The notes beneath the pieces were generated by a model. It saw nothing but the letters and a program-made list of their open reading frames with translations. It was not told the DNA's origin and made no database searches. 18,240 bases of DNA from assembly GCA_023379555.1 (NCBI GenBank), contig JAMCQR010000022.1:1-18240 (forward strand). The letters run 5' to 3'. Shown here piece by piece: positions 1-7,486 of the stretch. The stretch comes from Thermoplasmatota archaeon (GTDB taxonomy: Archaea; Thermoplasmatota; Thermoplasmata; Thermoplasmatales; GCA-001856825). How positions within the stretch are numbered: the first letter of the stretch is position 1; each line of letters begins with the position of its first letter. The translations under genes and the position numbers were made by a program.

Positions 1-20
1 CCGAGAAAAATGAGAATACC
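1..20. repeat. Left arm of 20-bp perfect inverted repeat
   Basis: Bases 1-20 are the exact reverse complement of 94-113, with a 73-bp spacer. The arm begins at the very first base, so the true repeat may continue outside. It lies inside the truncated membrane protein gene. Confidence 0.9.
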
Positions 21-887
21 TGTATAGATAATTGCGAACTCCACAGCCAGTATAGAGATGAACAGGAGGAGCATCGATAACTTGTTCACTTCCGGTATTC
101 TCATTTTTCTCGGCCTGTGAAGGTAAATGTTTGTAAGTATCAGGAGGGCAGCCGATATGAATATGAAATAAGGGAGAATGGAGAGTGCGAGAGAGGATAC
201 AGTTCCAGATACGATACCTATGGTGTTTTCGCACTGGCAGGCTATGGAAGTAACGACGATTGCAGTAACGGAAGTGACCCCCCTGGTTCGGAAGGTGTTG
301 ATTATGAGAAACGTGTTAGCTGAAGTGAGATAAGCAACCAGTGGAAAGAGGAATGCTGTGATGGGAGAAATTGTCAAACTAAAAGGACCGAGCACAAATA
401 CAAGACCATAAGCATAGGTGAATGGGACGCCAGCAGGTGAAGCATCGTTGTAGATGGAGTAGAGATACCCAGTCGATTGCAGGGTGCCCAAGTGAATAAA
501 TCTTAAACTAGTGGAAAGCGCAAGAAGGAGTAATAGTAAGCCAACCGAAGCAGATCCCACCGCGAGATCCCCTCTCTCTCTCAGACTCAAAAAGTATCTA
601 GAAGCAATCGCAAAAGAAGCAAGGTAGAATAGGACAAATCTAAGGGAACCTGCAACACCGAAAACGATCGCAAAGATCGCAGAGGAAAGGGAAAGTATGA
701 GGTAAAGAGCGCCCAATCTCTTGAAGTAAATTGCTGAGACTGAGAGGAATGTAAACAAAGAGATCGTTAAGCCAAGCAGCTCAAGTAAAATCGCGCCTTG
801 TATTACGTAGCCTTTAAAGAAGAAAGGAGCATTCCAGAGAAGGAAAATTGATATGAGAGGAAGGGCATTCAACAGGGACTTCTTCAT
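1..887 (-). CDS. Polytopic membrane protein with CQCEN motif, last visible gene of the oxidase operon (3' end outside window)
   Basis: I translated the minus strand by hand: an ATG at 887-885 opens a frame with no stop for 295 codons to the window edge, so the C-terminus is missing. The protein is almost entirely hydrophobic, with about eight or nine predicted membrane helices and short basic loops (e.g. YFLSLRERGD). Its one striking feature is C217-Q-C219-E-N at the end of a helix (IACQCENTIG). The start lies 4 nt after the ctaB stop, so it is very probably co-transcribed with the oxidase genes. I do not recognise the family and see no COX3, Cox11, Sco or CtaA signature. A CxC pair in an oxidase operon could bind copper or be redox active, but that is inference. 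The last 13 or so codons lie in a region with a suspicious inverted repeat and may be affected by assembly error. Confidence 0.8.
   Translation of the reverse strand, partial: MKKSLLNALPLISIFLLWNAPFFFKGYVIQGAILLELLGLTISLFTFLSVSAIYFKRLGALYLILSLSSAIFAIVFGVAGSLRFVLFYLASFAIASRYFLSLRERGDLAVGSASVGLLLLLLALSTSLRFIHLGTLQSTGYLYSIYNDASPAGVPFTYAYGLVFVLGPFSLTISPITAFLFPLVAYLTSANTFLIINTFRTRGVTSVTAIVVTSIACQCENTIGIVSGTVSSLALSILPYFIFISAALLILTNIYLHRPRKMRIPEVNKLSMLLLFISILAVEFAIIYTGILIFL
94..113. repeat. Right arm of 20-bp perfect inverted repeat
   Basis: Exact reverse complement of bases 1-20. Identity stops on the inner side (base 93 does not pair with base 21); the outer side cannot be judged because of the window edge. 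Confidence 0.9.
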
Positions 888-891
888 TTCA

Positions 892-1767
892 TCACAACAT
901 TCTGAGAACTGCTCCCAGAATCAGAATCAAAAGAAGTGCAGAGAGGTAGTAATTGCTTGCAAGAAATGCCTTCAACGATGAAGCGAGCAGAGACTTTCCA
1001 TTCTTGAATCTAATCGAGAGAACTCTCCAGATCAGGTAAGCTGAAAGAGGAATGAGAAGCAGGTCGTAAAAAACAGGGAAACCCATATTTATGAACACCG
1101 GAAGGAATGAAAATGCAACGAGGATGAGTGTGTTAATGAAGATCGCGTTCACCGTATAGTTCTCATTTTTCACAGCAGGCAGCATCGGGATATTCGCCTC
1201 TCTGTAATCCTCCCTATACTTGAGGGCGAGAGTCCAGAAATGCGTTGGTGTCCATAGGAACACGATGACCGCTACAAAGAATGAAATCATCGAAATTGAA
1301 GAGTTCACTGAAGACCACCCCGCAAGTGCGGGGAAAGAGCCAGCGATCCCACCTATCACGATGTTCCAGCTCGTTCTCCTCTTCAGTAAAACCGTATAAA
1401 GTAAGGAATAACTGAGGAAGCCTCCAAATATCCACAGAGTGGTTGGAATATTGAGGTAGACTAACGAAACCGTCAGGGAAATTCCGAGCAGGAGAGGTAC
1501 AGACAAGATGTACCCAGCCCTGTTTCCAATCGAAGCTCTCCATCTGGTTCTACCCATCCTGGTGTCAATATCCCTGTCGATGAAGTTGTTAGCCAGTGAG
1601 GATGAAAAGGACGCAAGTGTTCCAGATACCAGTAGAGGAACAACTTTCCACATCTCGCTGACACTTTTCAATCCTAGTGCAAAGGTTGTGACGGCAACAA
1701 GGTCCAGGAGAACGGCTATTCCGGGTTTGGTCAGGCCGAATAGCTTACCAAACTTCGTCATTTGCAT
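892..1767 (-). CDS. ctaB: Protoheme IX farnesyltransferase (heme O synthase)
   Basis: UbiA-superfamily membrane enzyme that attaches farnesyl diphosphate to heme b to give heme O, the precursor of the hemes in heme-copper oxidases. At 291 residues it has the normal family length, with about nine hydrophobic segments. The first prenyl-diphosphate/Mg motif is N61-F-I-D64-R-D-I-D68 in the first cytosolic loop. The family-specific motif PTHFWTLALKYREDY follows near residue 180 and separates COX10/CtaB from quinone prenyltransferases. The start codon (ATG CAA ATG) overlaps the end of the blue copper gene by 23 nt; a second ATG two codons on is possible. Its place between a cupredoxin and a further membrane protein in the oxidase operon fits heme supply to subunit I. 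The assignment is firm. Confidence 0.95.
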   Translation of the reverse strand: MQMTKFGKLFGLTKPGIAVLLDLVAVTTFALGLKSVSEMWKVVPLLVSGTLASFSSSLANNFIDRDIDTRMGRTRWRASIGNRAGYILSVPLLLGISLTVSLVYLNIPTTLWIFGGFLSYSLLYTVLLKRRTSWNIVIGGIAGSFPALAGWSSVNSSISMISFFVAVIVFLWTPTHFWTLALKYREDYREANIPMLPAVKNENYTVNAIFINTLILVAFSFLPVFINMGFPVFYDLLLIPLSAYLIWRVLSIRFKNGKSLLASSLKAFLASNYYLSALLLILILGAVLRML

Positions 1768-2305
1768 CCCTTGAGGAAACTGGTTGATAGATGGAATTGG
1801 AATAGCTTACAAGACTCGGCGATTGTGGTTGCATTGTCGGGACGGCAGAAGCATTTGTCCCGTTGCTAGAAGATGCATTGATGACAAGCCTTCCAACCAT
1901 CGTAGTAGGATGAACTTCACACCAGTAGGTGTAAGTTCCAGGGTTTGCGAAGGACCAGTTCAGCCAGACGATTGTTCCTGTAACAGCAGGTATGTTAACG
2001 TTGAAGACGTCATTGGAAGTGCTTTCATTTGTACCCGGGTTGACGGTAAGCGTGTGAGGCAAGTTGTCCTGTTCAATCACTTTGAATTCCAGCAGGACGT
2101 GAGTCTTTTCATACAGGGTAGGATTTGGGTTTGAAGAGTTGTAATTCCATCCAATTGCATTAGCGTAAAGGACTATCTCTTTCGTCGAATTATACGTAGC
2201 GGAGTAATTTGAGGTAGAACTAGGTTGTTCAACAAACCATACGAAGGATCCTCCTGCAGCAAGGAGCACGACTAAGAATAGGGCTATCGGTGTTGCTTTG
2301 TTCAC
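1745..2305 (-). CDS. Membrane-anchored type 1 blue copper protein (cupredoxin)
   Basis: A 186-residue exported protein. Residues 5-24 form a signal anchor, followed by an Asn/Ser/Thr-rich linker and a cupredoxin beta-barrel. Type 1 copper ligands are visible: H84 (DNLPHTLTV), then C129-x2-H132-x3-M136 (WCEVHPTTM). There is a single ligand cysteine rather than the paired cysteines of CuA, so this is a mononuclear blue copper protein of the plastocyanin/amicyanin/sulfocyanin type. The last 45 or so residues form a low-complexity polar tail. It starts with GTG at 2305, overlapping the coxI stop by 4 nt (GTGA). The gene sits between oxidase subunit I and heme O synthase, which suggests it is the outer-face electron donor to the CuA subunit, or an extra subunit, replacing cytochrome c. 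That role is inferred from context. Confidence 0.88.
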   Translation of the reverse strand: MNKATPIALFLVVLLAAGGSFVWFVEQPSSTSNYSATYNSTKEIVLYANAIGWNYNSSNPNPTLYEKTHVLLEFKVIEQDNLPHTLTVNPGTNESTSNDVFNVNIPAVTGTIVWLNWSFANPGTYTYWCEVHPTTMVGRLVINASSSNGTNASAVPTMQPQSPSLVSYSNSIYQPVSSRDANDEVW

Positions 2306-3945
2306 GATGTCACCTCCTCTTCCAGAATGTTGGATGTATTCGTTTCAACCGGTTTGTAGGCGGAGTATAGGAAGTTGATAAGGAAAATCAAAAATCCAAT
2401 CCCTAGGATTACTCCTCCGACTGCTGCTGCATCCTGATAGGTCTGGAAGATTCCGAAATAGCCCGCTACTCTTCTTGGCATTCCTGCAAATCCACCAACC
2501 AGCCAAAATCCAGACATGACAATTGTGCCAATCGTTGAGAGGTAGAAATGAACTTTAGCCATAGGGACATTGTAATTTCTACCACCAGAGAGCGTTGGGA
2601 AAAGAACATAGATTGCTGCGAATGCAACACCAGTTGTCAGCCCCAGGAATATGAAATGGAAGTGGGAAGTCACAGCATAAGTCCCATGAATCAGTTGATT
2701 GGCACCCACGTCTGCGAGCATCACTCCAGATACTCCTCCAATAATGAAATCAATAATTCCATTGATAATGAACATCATAGGTACAGTCAACTTTACTCTG
2801 CCAACCCACATAGTCGCTATCCAGTTGAAAACAGAGATCGCAGAAGGGACTGCAACGATGAAGGAAGTTGTCGAGAATATGAGGTCCCAAACAGTACCTA
2901 AACCACTATTGAAAAGATGGTGCCCCCACACAGTTCCGCTCAATATCATGAGCATCAAGAGAGATAAGACCCCAGACTTGTAGCTGTAGATCTTAGTTCC
3001 CGTGAATCTCGGAAGCATCTCATATATCAGTCCGAATGCAGGAATTACTGCTACGTATACCAAGGGGTGCCCCCAGTACCAAAACATAATAGCGTAACCG
3101 AGTGCGCTACCATTCCCAGCCTGGAAGAAAATTGGGTTGATATTATCGTATATCAGGAACCCATTTGCGATTATAGAGACAGGTGCAGATGCAATTATAA
3201 GGAATGCAGTGGATACTACAGACCAAGCAAACAGAGACATGTTTGAAAGCCTGATGGACGGGTCCCTGTCGAAGAATATCATCCTGAGGAAAATGACGCT
3301 CGAAACCGTCGTGGCTATCAGTATCAGCATCACTCCTATCAGGGTTGCAAAGGAATATTGACCTCCTCCGATGGCCGTCAGCTGATCGACCAGGGGATAG
3401 TAGAAGTACCACGTCGCTGTGCTTTTTGAAAATATAATGAAGAGGGATCCGACGAGGAACATCCAGTACATTATGGAACTCACAACACCAAAGGAGTCGT
3501 TCTTGAGTTTGACGGATGAAGGCAGCAAATAGTAAGCCATTCCAAGAATACTTCCTGTGGCCCAGCCGTACAGCATCAGAGTCCCGTGTGCAGTCAAAAG
3601 TATGTTGTATTGAACTGGCGTCAAGAAACTTGGAACGGGGAACCAAAGAGAGATTCTCATTCCTATTCCAGCCAGGCCAGCTATGAAGAAGAGAACCAGA
3701 CTCGTAATTAGATATCTGATACCAATCGACTTGCTGTCATCCATCATGAATGCAGAAAAACTGAGCTCTCTTTTCATCCTGGACAACACGGTGTTGGATT
3801 CTTTCTTAGGAAGCGCGGAACTTACCTCGCCTAGCAGATTCCTTTTGTAATCCACTGCAAAATAGTACAGAAGGAAACCCATCACTATCAGGAGTGCAAT
3901 AAATGAACCGAAAACAGCGAGTTCAAAAGTTAACCCAAGCGTCAT
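2302..3945 (-). CDS. coxA: Heme-copper oxidase subunit I
   Basis: Catalytic subunit of the terminal oxygen reductase, 547 residues with about 13 predicted helices, including one extra N-terminal helix (about 8-30). Ligands by family alignment: H120 (TAHGTLMLYG) and H430 for the low-spin heme, H428 (TSHFHF) for the high-spin heme, H293, H342 and H343 (VWGHHLF) for CuB, and Y297 as the His-Tyr crosslink partner. MPRR at 489-492 matches the heme-propionate contact. Two proton-path residues of classical A1 oxidases appear absent: GHPEVY reads GHPLVY (292-297), and the helix VIII lysine aligns with a threonine (RVKLTVPM). There is no YSHP motif, so it is neither a standard A1 nor A2 enzyme. The ATG overlaps the coxII stop by 4 nt (ATGA). 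Class assignment by eye is uncertain; function is not. Confidence 0.96.
   Translation of the reverse strand: MTLGLTFELAVFGSFIALLIVMGFLLYYFAVDYKRNLLGEVSSALPKKESNTVLSRMKRELSFSAFMMDDSKSIGIRYLITSLVLFFIAGLAGIGMRISLWFPVPSFLTPVQYNILLTAHGTLMLYGWATGSILGMAYYLLPSSVKLKNDSFGVVSSIMYWMFLVGSLFIIFSKSTATWYFYYPLVDQLTAIGGGQYSFATLIGVMLILIATTVSSVIFLRMIFFDRDPSIRLSNMSLFAWSVVSTAFLIIASAPVSIIANGFLIYDNINPIFFQAGNGSALGYAIMFWYWGHPLVYVAVIPAFGLIYEMLPRFTGTKIYSYKSGVLSLLMLMILSGTVWGHHLFNSGLGTVWDLIFSTTSFIVAVPSAISVFNWIATMWVGRVKLTVPMMFIINGIIDFIIGGVSGVMLADVGANQLIHGTYAVTSHFHFIFLGLTTGVAFAAIYVLFPTLSGGRNYNVPMAKVHFYLSTIGTIVMSGFWLVGGFAGMPRRVAGYFGIFQTYQDAAAVGGVILGIGFLIFLINFLYSAYKPVETNTSNILEEEVTS
2310..2317 (-). promoter_or_regulatory. Strong Shine-Dalgarno site for the blue copper gene
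   Basis: GGAGGTGA on the minus strand lies inside the last codons of coxI (Glu-Glu-Val-Thr), 4 nt before the GTG start at 2305. It supports that non-ATG start and translational coupling with coxI. Confidence 0.7.
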
Positions 3946-4388
3946 GTCACTGTCACCGTACCCCTCATTTCGTAATGATACTCACCGCAATACTCCACGC
4001 ACTCAAATATGTAGGTCCCGGCTTTAGTTGGCGTGAATGTTATCTGGTTCGTGTGACCTGCGACTGCATAAACGTTAACCCCAAATTCCGGAATGTACAG
4101 GTCATGAATCACGTCCTTGCTTGTGATAACTAGGGTGTAGGTAGTGCCTGCCTTAAGCGACAGGTTGTCAATTGAACTAGTACCGTTAGGATAGGTGAAA
4201 GTCCAGGCCCATTGGTAGCCCGTGACGTTGATGACAACCCCCTGAGGATTTCCACCCACTGGATTTGCAATACTACTTGAGTTATCGTGAAGATATGCAG
4301 CATTTGAAACCGCAGCCCACACTAAGATGGTTAGCACAGCGACGATCCACACGACTTCCGCTTTCGTCTTATTCTCCAACTTCTTCAC
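3942..4388 (-). CDS. coxB: Heme-copper oxidase subunit II with CuA centre
   Basis: Short (148-residue) subunit II: one N-terminal transmembrane helix (about 11-29) and an external cupredoxin domain. The binuclear CuA motif is complete: C130-V-E132-Y-C134-x3-H138-x2-M141, with the upstream ligand H95 (VIHDLYIP). Classical subunit II has two helices and over 220 residues; this single-helix form resembles the compact B-type enzymes. It accepts electrons, probably from the blue copper protein encoded downstream, and passes them to subunit I. The start is GTG at 4388, overlapping the end of the preceding gene by 20 nt; a GAGG stretch lies just upstream. It ends within the subunit I ATG. Identification is secure from the copper ligands and gene order. 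Confidence 0.95.
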   Translation of the reverse strand: MKKLENKTKAEVVWIVAVLTILVWAAVSNAAYLHDNSSSIANPVGGNPQGVVINVTGYQWAWTFTYPNGTSSIDNLSLKAGTTYTLVITSKDVIHDLYIPEFGVNVYAVAGHTNQITFTPTKAGTYIFECVEYCGEYHYEMRGTVTVT

Positions 4389-4620
4389 CCGCCTCTCTAA
4401 ATTTTAATACCGGGTAGATTGTCATTGCGATAGTCGTGAATGCAGCCGCAATGCCGACAGAAATGTAGGCAATTAGAAACGGTAGTTCGCTGACCAGAGG
4501 TTGACTCACATAGAATTTTCTGAATAATGGACCTATGATCAAGTATGAAGTGATAAAGTAGACAACGACCCCCTCTACGAAAATTATAATCGCTGCCCTA
4601 GTCTTTTTGTCGATATTCAC
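4369..4620 (-). CDS. Small two-helix membrane protein, first gene of the oxidase operon
   Basis: An 83-residue protein with two predicted helices (about 10-30 and 46-70) separated by a short external loop, and a charged C-terminus (KFREAGEEVGE). I recognise no family motif. Being first in the operon and overlapping coxII by 20 nt, it is most simply a small accessory subunit of the oxidase, comparable in size to subunit IIa/IV-type peptides elsewhere; this is inference from position and topology. The start is GTG at 4620. A TATA box centred 26 bp upstream places the transcript start within a few bases of this GTG, so translation is probably leaderless. Confidence 0.75.
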   Translation of the reverse strand: MNIDKKTRAAIIIFVEGVVVYFITSYLIIGPLFRKFYVSQPLVSELPFLIAYISVGIAAAFTTIAMTIYPVLKFREAGEEVGE

Positions 4621-4641
4621 TGCAATCCCATAGAAGTAAGG

Positions 4642-4650
4642 TTTATTAAA
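4642..4650 (-). promoter_or_regulatory. TATA box of the oxidase operon
   Basis: TTTAATAAA on the minus strand, preceded by purines (AAAGA, BRE-like), centred about 26 bp upstream of the GTG at 4620. Predicts a leaderless mRNA for the whole cluster. Confidence 0.65.
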
Positions 4651-4754
4651 TCTTTCTTAGGGTAGTAAAAAATAGCATCAAGTTTTATCTTGAAACATTC
4701 AGGAAATCTGGGTTGTATTATTAGAGAAATTAACCTAGTATATGGAACGATGGA

Positions 4755-4800
4755 GAGAAATGAAAAATGAAAGAAAAAATAAAAGAGGAAAGAGAGAAGT
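4755..4800 (-). terminator. T-rich terminator after the thermopsin-like gene
   Basis: Directly after the stop at 4803, the minus strand runs through several T-rich tracts (CTTTTATTTTTTC, TTTCATTTTTC). Archaeal RNA polymerase typically terminates at oligo-T tracts without a hairpin. Its place between two same-strand units fits the separate promoter of the oxidase operon. Confidence 0.55.
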
Positions 4801-4802
4801 TG

Positions 4803-7271
4803 TCAGATGTTTACAGTGACAGACGCTGCTGTTCCATTAACTGTGATCGTTTGGGTTCTGTCAAAGTAGAAGTTTCCGTTAGTGATCACGACAATATAGT
4901 AAGTTCCGTTATAGACTGGGACTGTGACGTTAGTAGTTCCGGAGTTTTCGAAGAGGTACTGATAGAAGCCGTTCTGCACTAGATATACCTGTGCATATCT
5001 TCCCTGATTGTGGCTCAGTGTTACGGTCACGTTATAGAAATTAGGAACGACGGGCGAGTAGTCGTAACTGCTTTGCATTAATCCAGAATCATTGTAAGGC
5101 TGTCCAGGAACTTCATCCCACCAGACATTGCCTGAAACGTAGCCGTTGTTCACAACGCTTCCCGACATCGATAGACCGTTGAATATCGTGACTGTGGAGG
5201 GTGGTACACTAGGTACGTTGTATGTGTTGTTGTATATTGGAGATCCGCCGTTATAAATGTTGTAATCTAGGGAAATGACCGTGAGCAGTACGTTGAAATT
5301 GTTATTGTATATTGTGTTGTTGGAGGAGTAGACCGTCATTCCGATCGGGGATGTGCCGAAAGCCATCGAATTGATATTGCCTACTGGCTCACTCTCTTCA
5401 AAATAGTTACCCCATATCAGGTTTCCAGATCCACCGTACAACTCGATGGAATTTCCCATGCTGAGGAAGTCATTGTGTGCAATGAGGTCTGACGTTGAAT
5501 TCCACATTAATATGTTTCCAGTTATGGGAAGGCCGAAGTTGAGGTTTGAGGAGAACCAGCCCGTGAAACGGCTGTTGGTGATCGAAACGTGTGAAGTATT
5601 GTAGAGTTCAGTGGGCATGAAATTGAAGGCAGGGAGCCCGTAATAGGTGAGTTGTGGGTAGGTGAACGACGGATAGTTTATGAGGAACGGTGCTGCATTC
5701 GATATGGTGACGTATGCATTGGTGTTCACAAGCATTATTCCAGAGAACACAGGGAACATGTAGTCGTTCCACTCCCAGAACAGTGGATTAATTTCAAAGT
5801 ACTGATTGTTCTGGATCGAGTATGGATTCCCTACAGTACCATTGCCTCCCGAAGATATTGACTGAAGCTGCTGATTGTTCATTGCAACCAGCGGGGTATA
5901 GATGCCCTTCGCTGTATTTTTTACCAGAGATACTACCATCGTCTTGGAAGAATTGAAACTGAAGTTCAGGGGATTGTATTCGCTCATCAGAATTTTCCCG
6001 GAGTAAGGTCCCGGAGGCAACTCATAGTGGAATGATCCATTGTTTGAAACGGGAGCCCATCCTGAGTAATAGTTGTTGAACGTTCCATTGCCGATGAATA
6101 TGAAAGAATTGGAAGGGGTAACCGAGCCTGAGAGTGTTTGATGACCAGAATTTGAAGATATATTCCACATCGGATAGAGTAATGATGGACCCGTATCTAG
6201 GTGAACTGTATTTCCAGACCACCACTCAGCGATACCTGACGAAGTTTCCCCAGTATCAGAACCGAAATCATATGCTGAGGGAACTGATACGTAGCTGTTT
6301 GAGGTTGAACCTTGTGGAAGATAGTCGAGCGTCATAGTGCCATTAATTGAGAGAATATTGGTCTGACTGCCTCCGCCCGGACCGCCTAGCATCATTTCCG
6401 CATCATAAGGAAGAAACCCGTTAGGGGTGTACTGGAACCCGTTTATCTGGTAGTACGCAGAAGGCGTCAAGAAAGTCGATGGCATTCCGTGGGTACTGTT
6501 GAACACTATCCTATCGTAAGATCCACCGTAGTTCCCGTTAGAGGATATCACTGAATAGTTGTAGTAAACTGCATTTCTGTTGTTGTACGTACTAGAGTTC
6601 AGGAACAGATGAACTGTGAATGGATACGAGACGTTCAGTGACGGACCGACAGCGTAGTAATATGAGTAAGGTACAATTGTACCGTCGTAACTATAGAGTG
6701 AGTTTGGTGTCAAGTTAAATGCAGAACTCGAAAAATTCCAGAGATTATCCTCAAAGGAGAGTGTGTGGTTGTGAGCGGTGTAAAGAACTACATTCTGTGT
6801 CCAGAAGACAAAGCTAGAGTTGCCAAATAGCGTCACGTTTCTAAGAATAGTATTCAGTTGCATCGTGTATTGATCTGGTCCATCATTTGTCAAATCGAGG
6901 GTCGTAAGGTTGTTCAAAGTTGCAGTTCCCTCAAAACTTGAAGTGTTCAGAACAAATCCCGTAAGGTTCCCGGAGGTGTTTGTAATTCCCCACGATCCAA
7001 CTCCCATGGGAGCCGGACTATTGGTATACAGAGGGGAGACTATTCCGTTGGAATCCTTAGTTGCAGGATGGAAATTAGGCGGGAAGTAGTGCTTATATGT
7101 GCTAGGGTTACTGATTGAATTGCTGCTAGTAGAAACGGCAGGTGTGCTGGAGGTAATTGACGGTGTGACTATCGCGCTAGGGGCGTGGGAATTCTGAAAA
7201 AGGGAAAGCCCCGGGACGAGCATCGCAATGGAAACCACCAGCACCAAAAAGACGAGTAATTTCCGCGTCAT
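4803..7271 (-). CDS. Secreted thermopsin-family (A5) acid protease with C-terminal beta-helix-like region
   Basis: 822 residues, with a signal peptide at 1-30 (hydrophobic core 5-22, SHA cleavage region) and a Ser/Thr-rich linker to about 60. Residues 80-375 carry features I associate with thermopsin (peptidase A5): PAPMGVGSWG (86-95), FWTQNVV (156-162), YDAEMMLGGPGGGS (289-302) and YDFGSDTGETSSG (334-346). Thermopsins digest protein outside the cell at strongly acid pH; their catalytic residues are not firmly established. From about 540 to 730, repeated units such as SHVSITNSRF, SDLIAHNDF, GNLIWGNYF and NTIYNNNF look like a right-handed beta-helix of NosD/pectate-lyase type. N-x-S/T sites are very dense throughout, as expected for a glycosylated surface protein. 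There is no C-terminal membrane anchor. A TATA box lies 26 bp before the ATG. The family call is good; the substrate is unknown. Confidence 0.88.
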   Translation of the reverse strand: MTRKLLVFLVLVVSIAMLVPGLSLFQNSHAPSAIVTPSITSSTPAVSTSSNSISNPSTYKHYFPPNFHPATKDSNGIVSPLYTNSPAPMGVGSWGITNTSGNLTGFVLNTSSFEGTATLNNLTTLDLTNDGPDQYTMQLNTILRNVTLFGNSSFVFWTQNVVLYTAHNHTLSFEDNLWNFSSSAFNLTPNSLYSYDGTIVPYSYYYAVGPSLNVSYPFTVHLFLNSSTYNNRNAVYYNYSVISSNGNYGGSYDRIVFNSTHGMPSTFLTPSAYYQINGFQYTPNGFLPYDAEMMLGGPGGGSQTNILSINGTMTLDYLPQGSTSNSYVSVPSAYDFGSDTGETSSGIAEWWSGNTVHLDTGPSLLYPMWNISSNSGHQTLSGSVTPSNSFIFIGNGTFNNYYSGWAPVSNNGSFHYELPPGPYSGKILMSEYNPLNFSFNSSKTMVVSLVKNTAKGIYTPLVAMNNQQLQSISSGGNGTVGNPYSIQNNQYFEINPLFWEWNDYMFPVFSGIMLVNTNAYVTISNAAPFLINYPSFTYPQLTYYGLPAFNFMPTELYNTSHVSITNSRFTGWFSSNLNFGLPITGNILMWNSTSDLIAHNDFLSMGNSIELYGGSGNLIWGNYFEESEPVGNINSMAFGTSPIGMTVYSSNNTIYNNNFNVLLTVISLDYNIYNGGSPIYNNTYNVPSVPPSTVTIFNGLSMSGSVVNNGYVSGNVWWDEVPGQPYNDSGLMQSSYDYSPVVPNFYNVTVTLSHNQGRYAQVYLVQNGFYQYLFENSGTTNVTVPVYNGTYYIVVITNGNFYFDRTQTITVNGTAASVTVNI

Positions 7272-7293
7272 GCGCCCTTCATGTTAGGTGGTG

Positions 7294-7300
7294 TATTTAA
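7294..7300 (-). promoter_or_regulatory. TATA box of the thermopsin-like gene
   Basis: TTAAATA on the minus strand, centred about 26 bp upstream of the ATG at 7271. A leaderless transcript is predicted. It lies in the divergent intergenic region shared with the ABC exporter genes. Confidence 0.6.
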
Positions 7301-7473
7301 TTGTTAGCGTAGACTGCGGGACAAATGGATCCAGCAAAATCGAATCAAGCCAACTATCCTTCAATCATATATCTGGAAGGAATGATCAGAATTTTCATGT
7401 TTGTTTTTGGGGTCTATCTTTCATGATACCAAAGGGTAATATCCGATAGGAAAATCACGAGAACATAAGTTTC

Positions 7474-7482
7474 GGAGAAGGA
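7474..7482 (+). promoter_or_regulatory. Shine-Dalgarno-like site for the first ABC gene
   Basis: GGAGAAGGA ends 4 nt before the GTG at 7487 and supports that start over the in-frame ATG at 7520. Confidence 0.45.
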
Positions 7483-7486
7483 AGAT

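Noticed and set aside
117..323. Plus-strand 68-codon open frame at the left end
   Set aside because: It lies antisense to the long hydrophobic minus-strand frame continuing the oxidase operon, has an unnatural composition and no motif; the minus-strand gene is far better supported.
4767..4982. Plus-strand frame antisense to the end of the thermopsin-like gene
   Set aside because: Starts in the T-rich terminator region and overlaps a clear secreted-protein gene in the opposite strand; no family features.
7360..7390. TATA-like CATATATC with flanking TCCTTC/GAAGGA inverted repeat in the divergent spacer as the ABC operon promoter
   Set aside because: It is over 100 bp from the first ABC start and the stem is only 6 bp; promoter or operator function is not supported by spacing.
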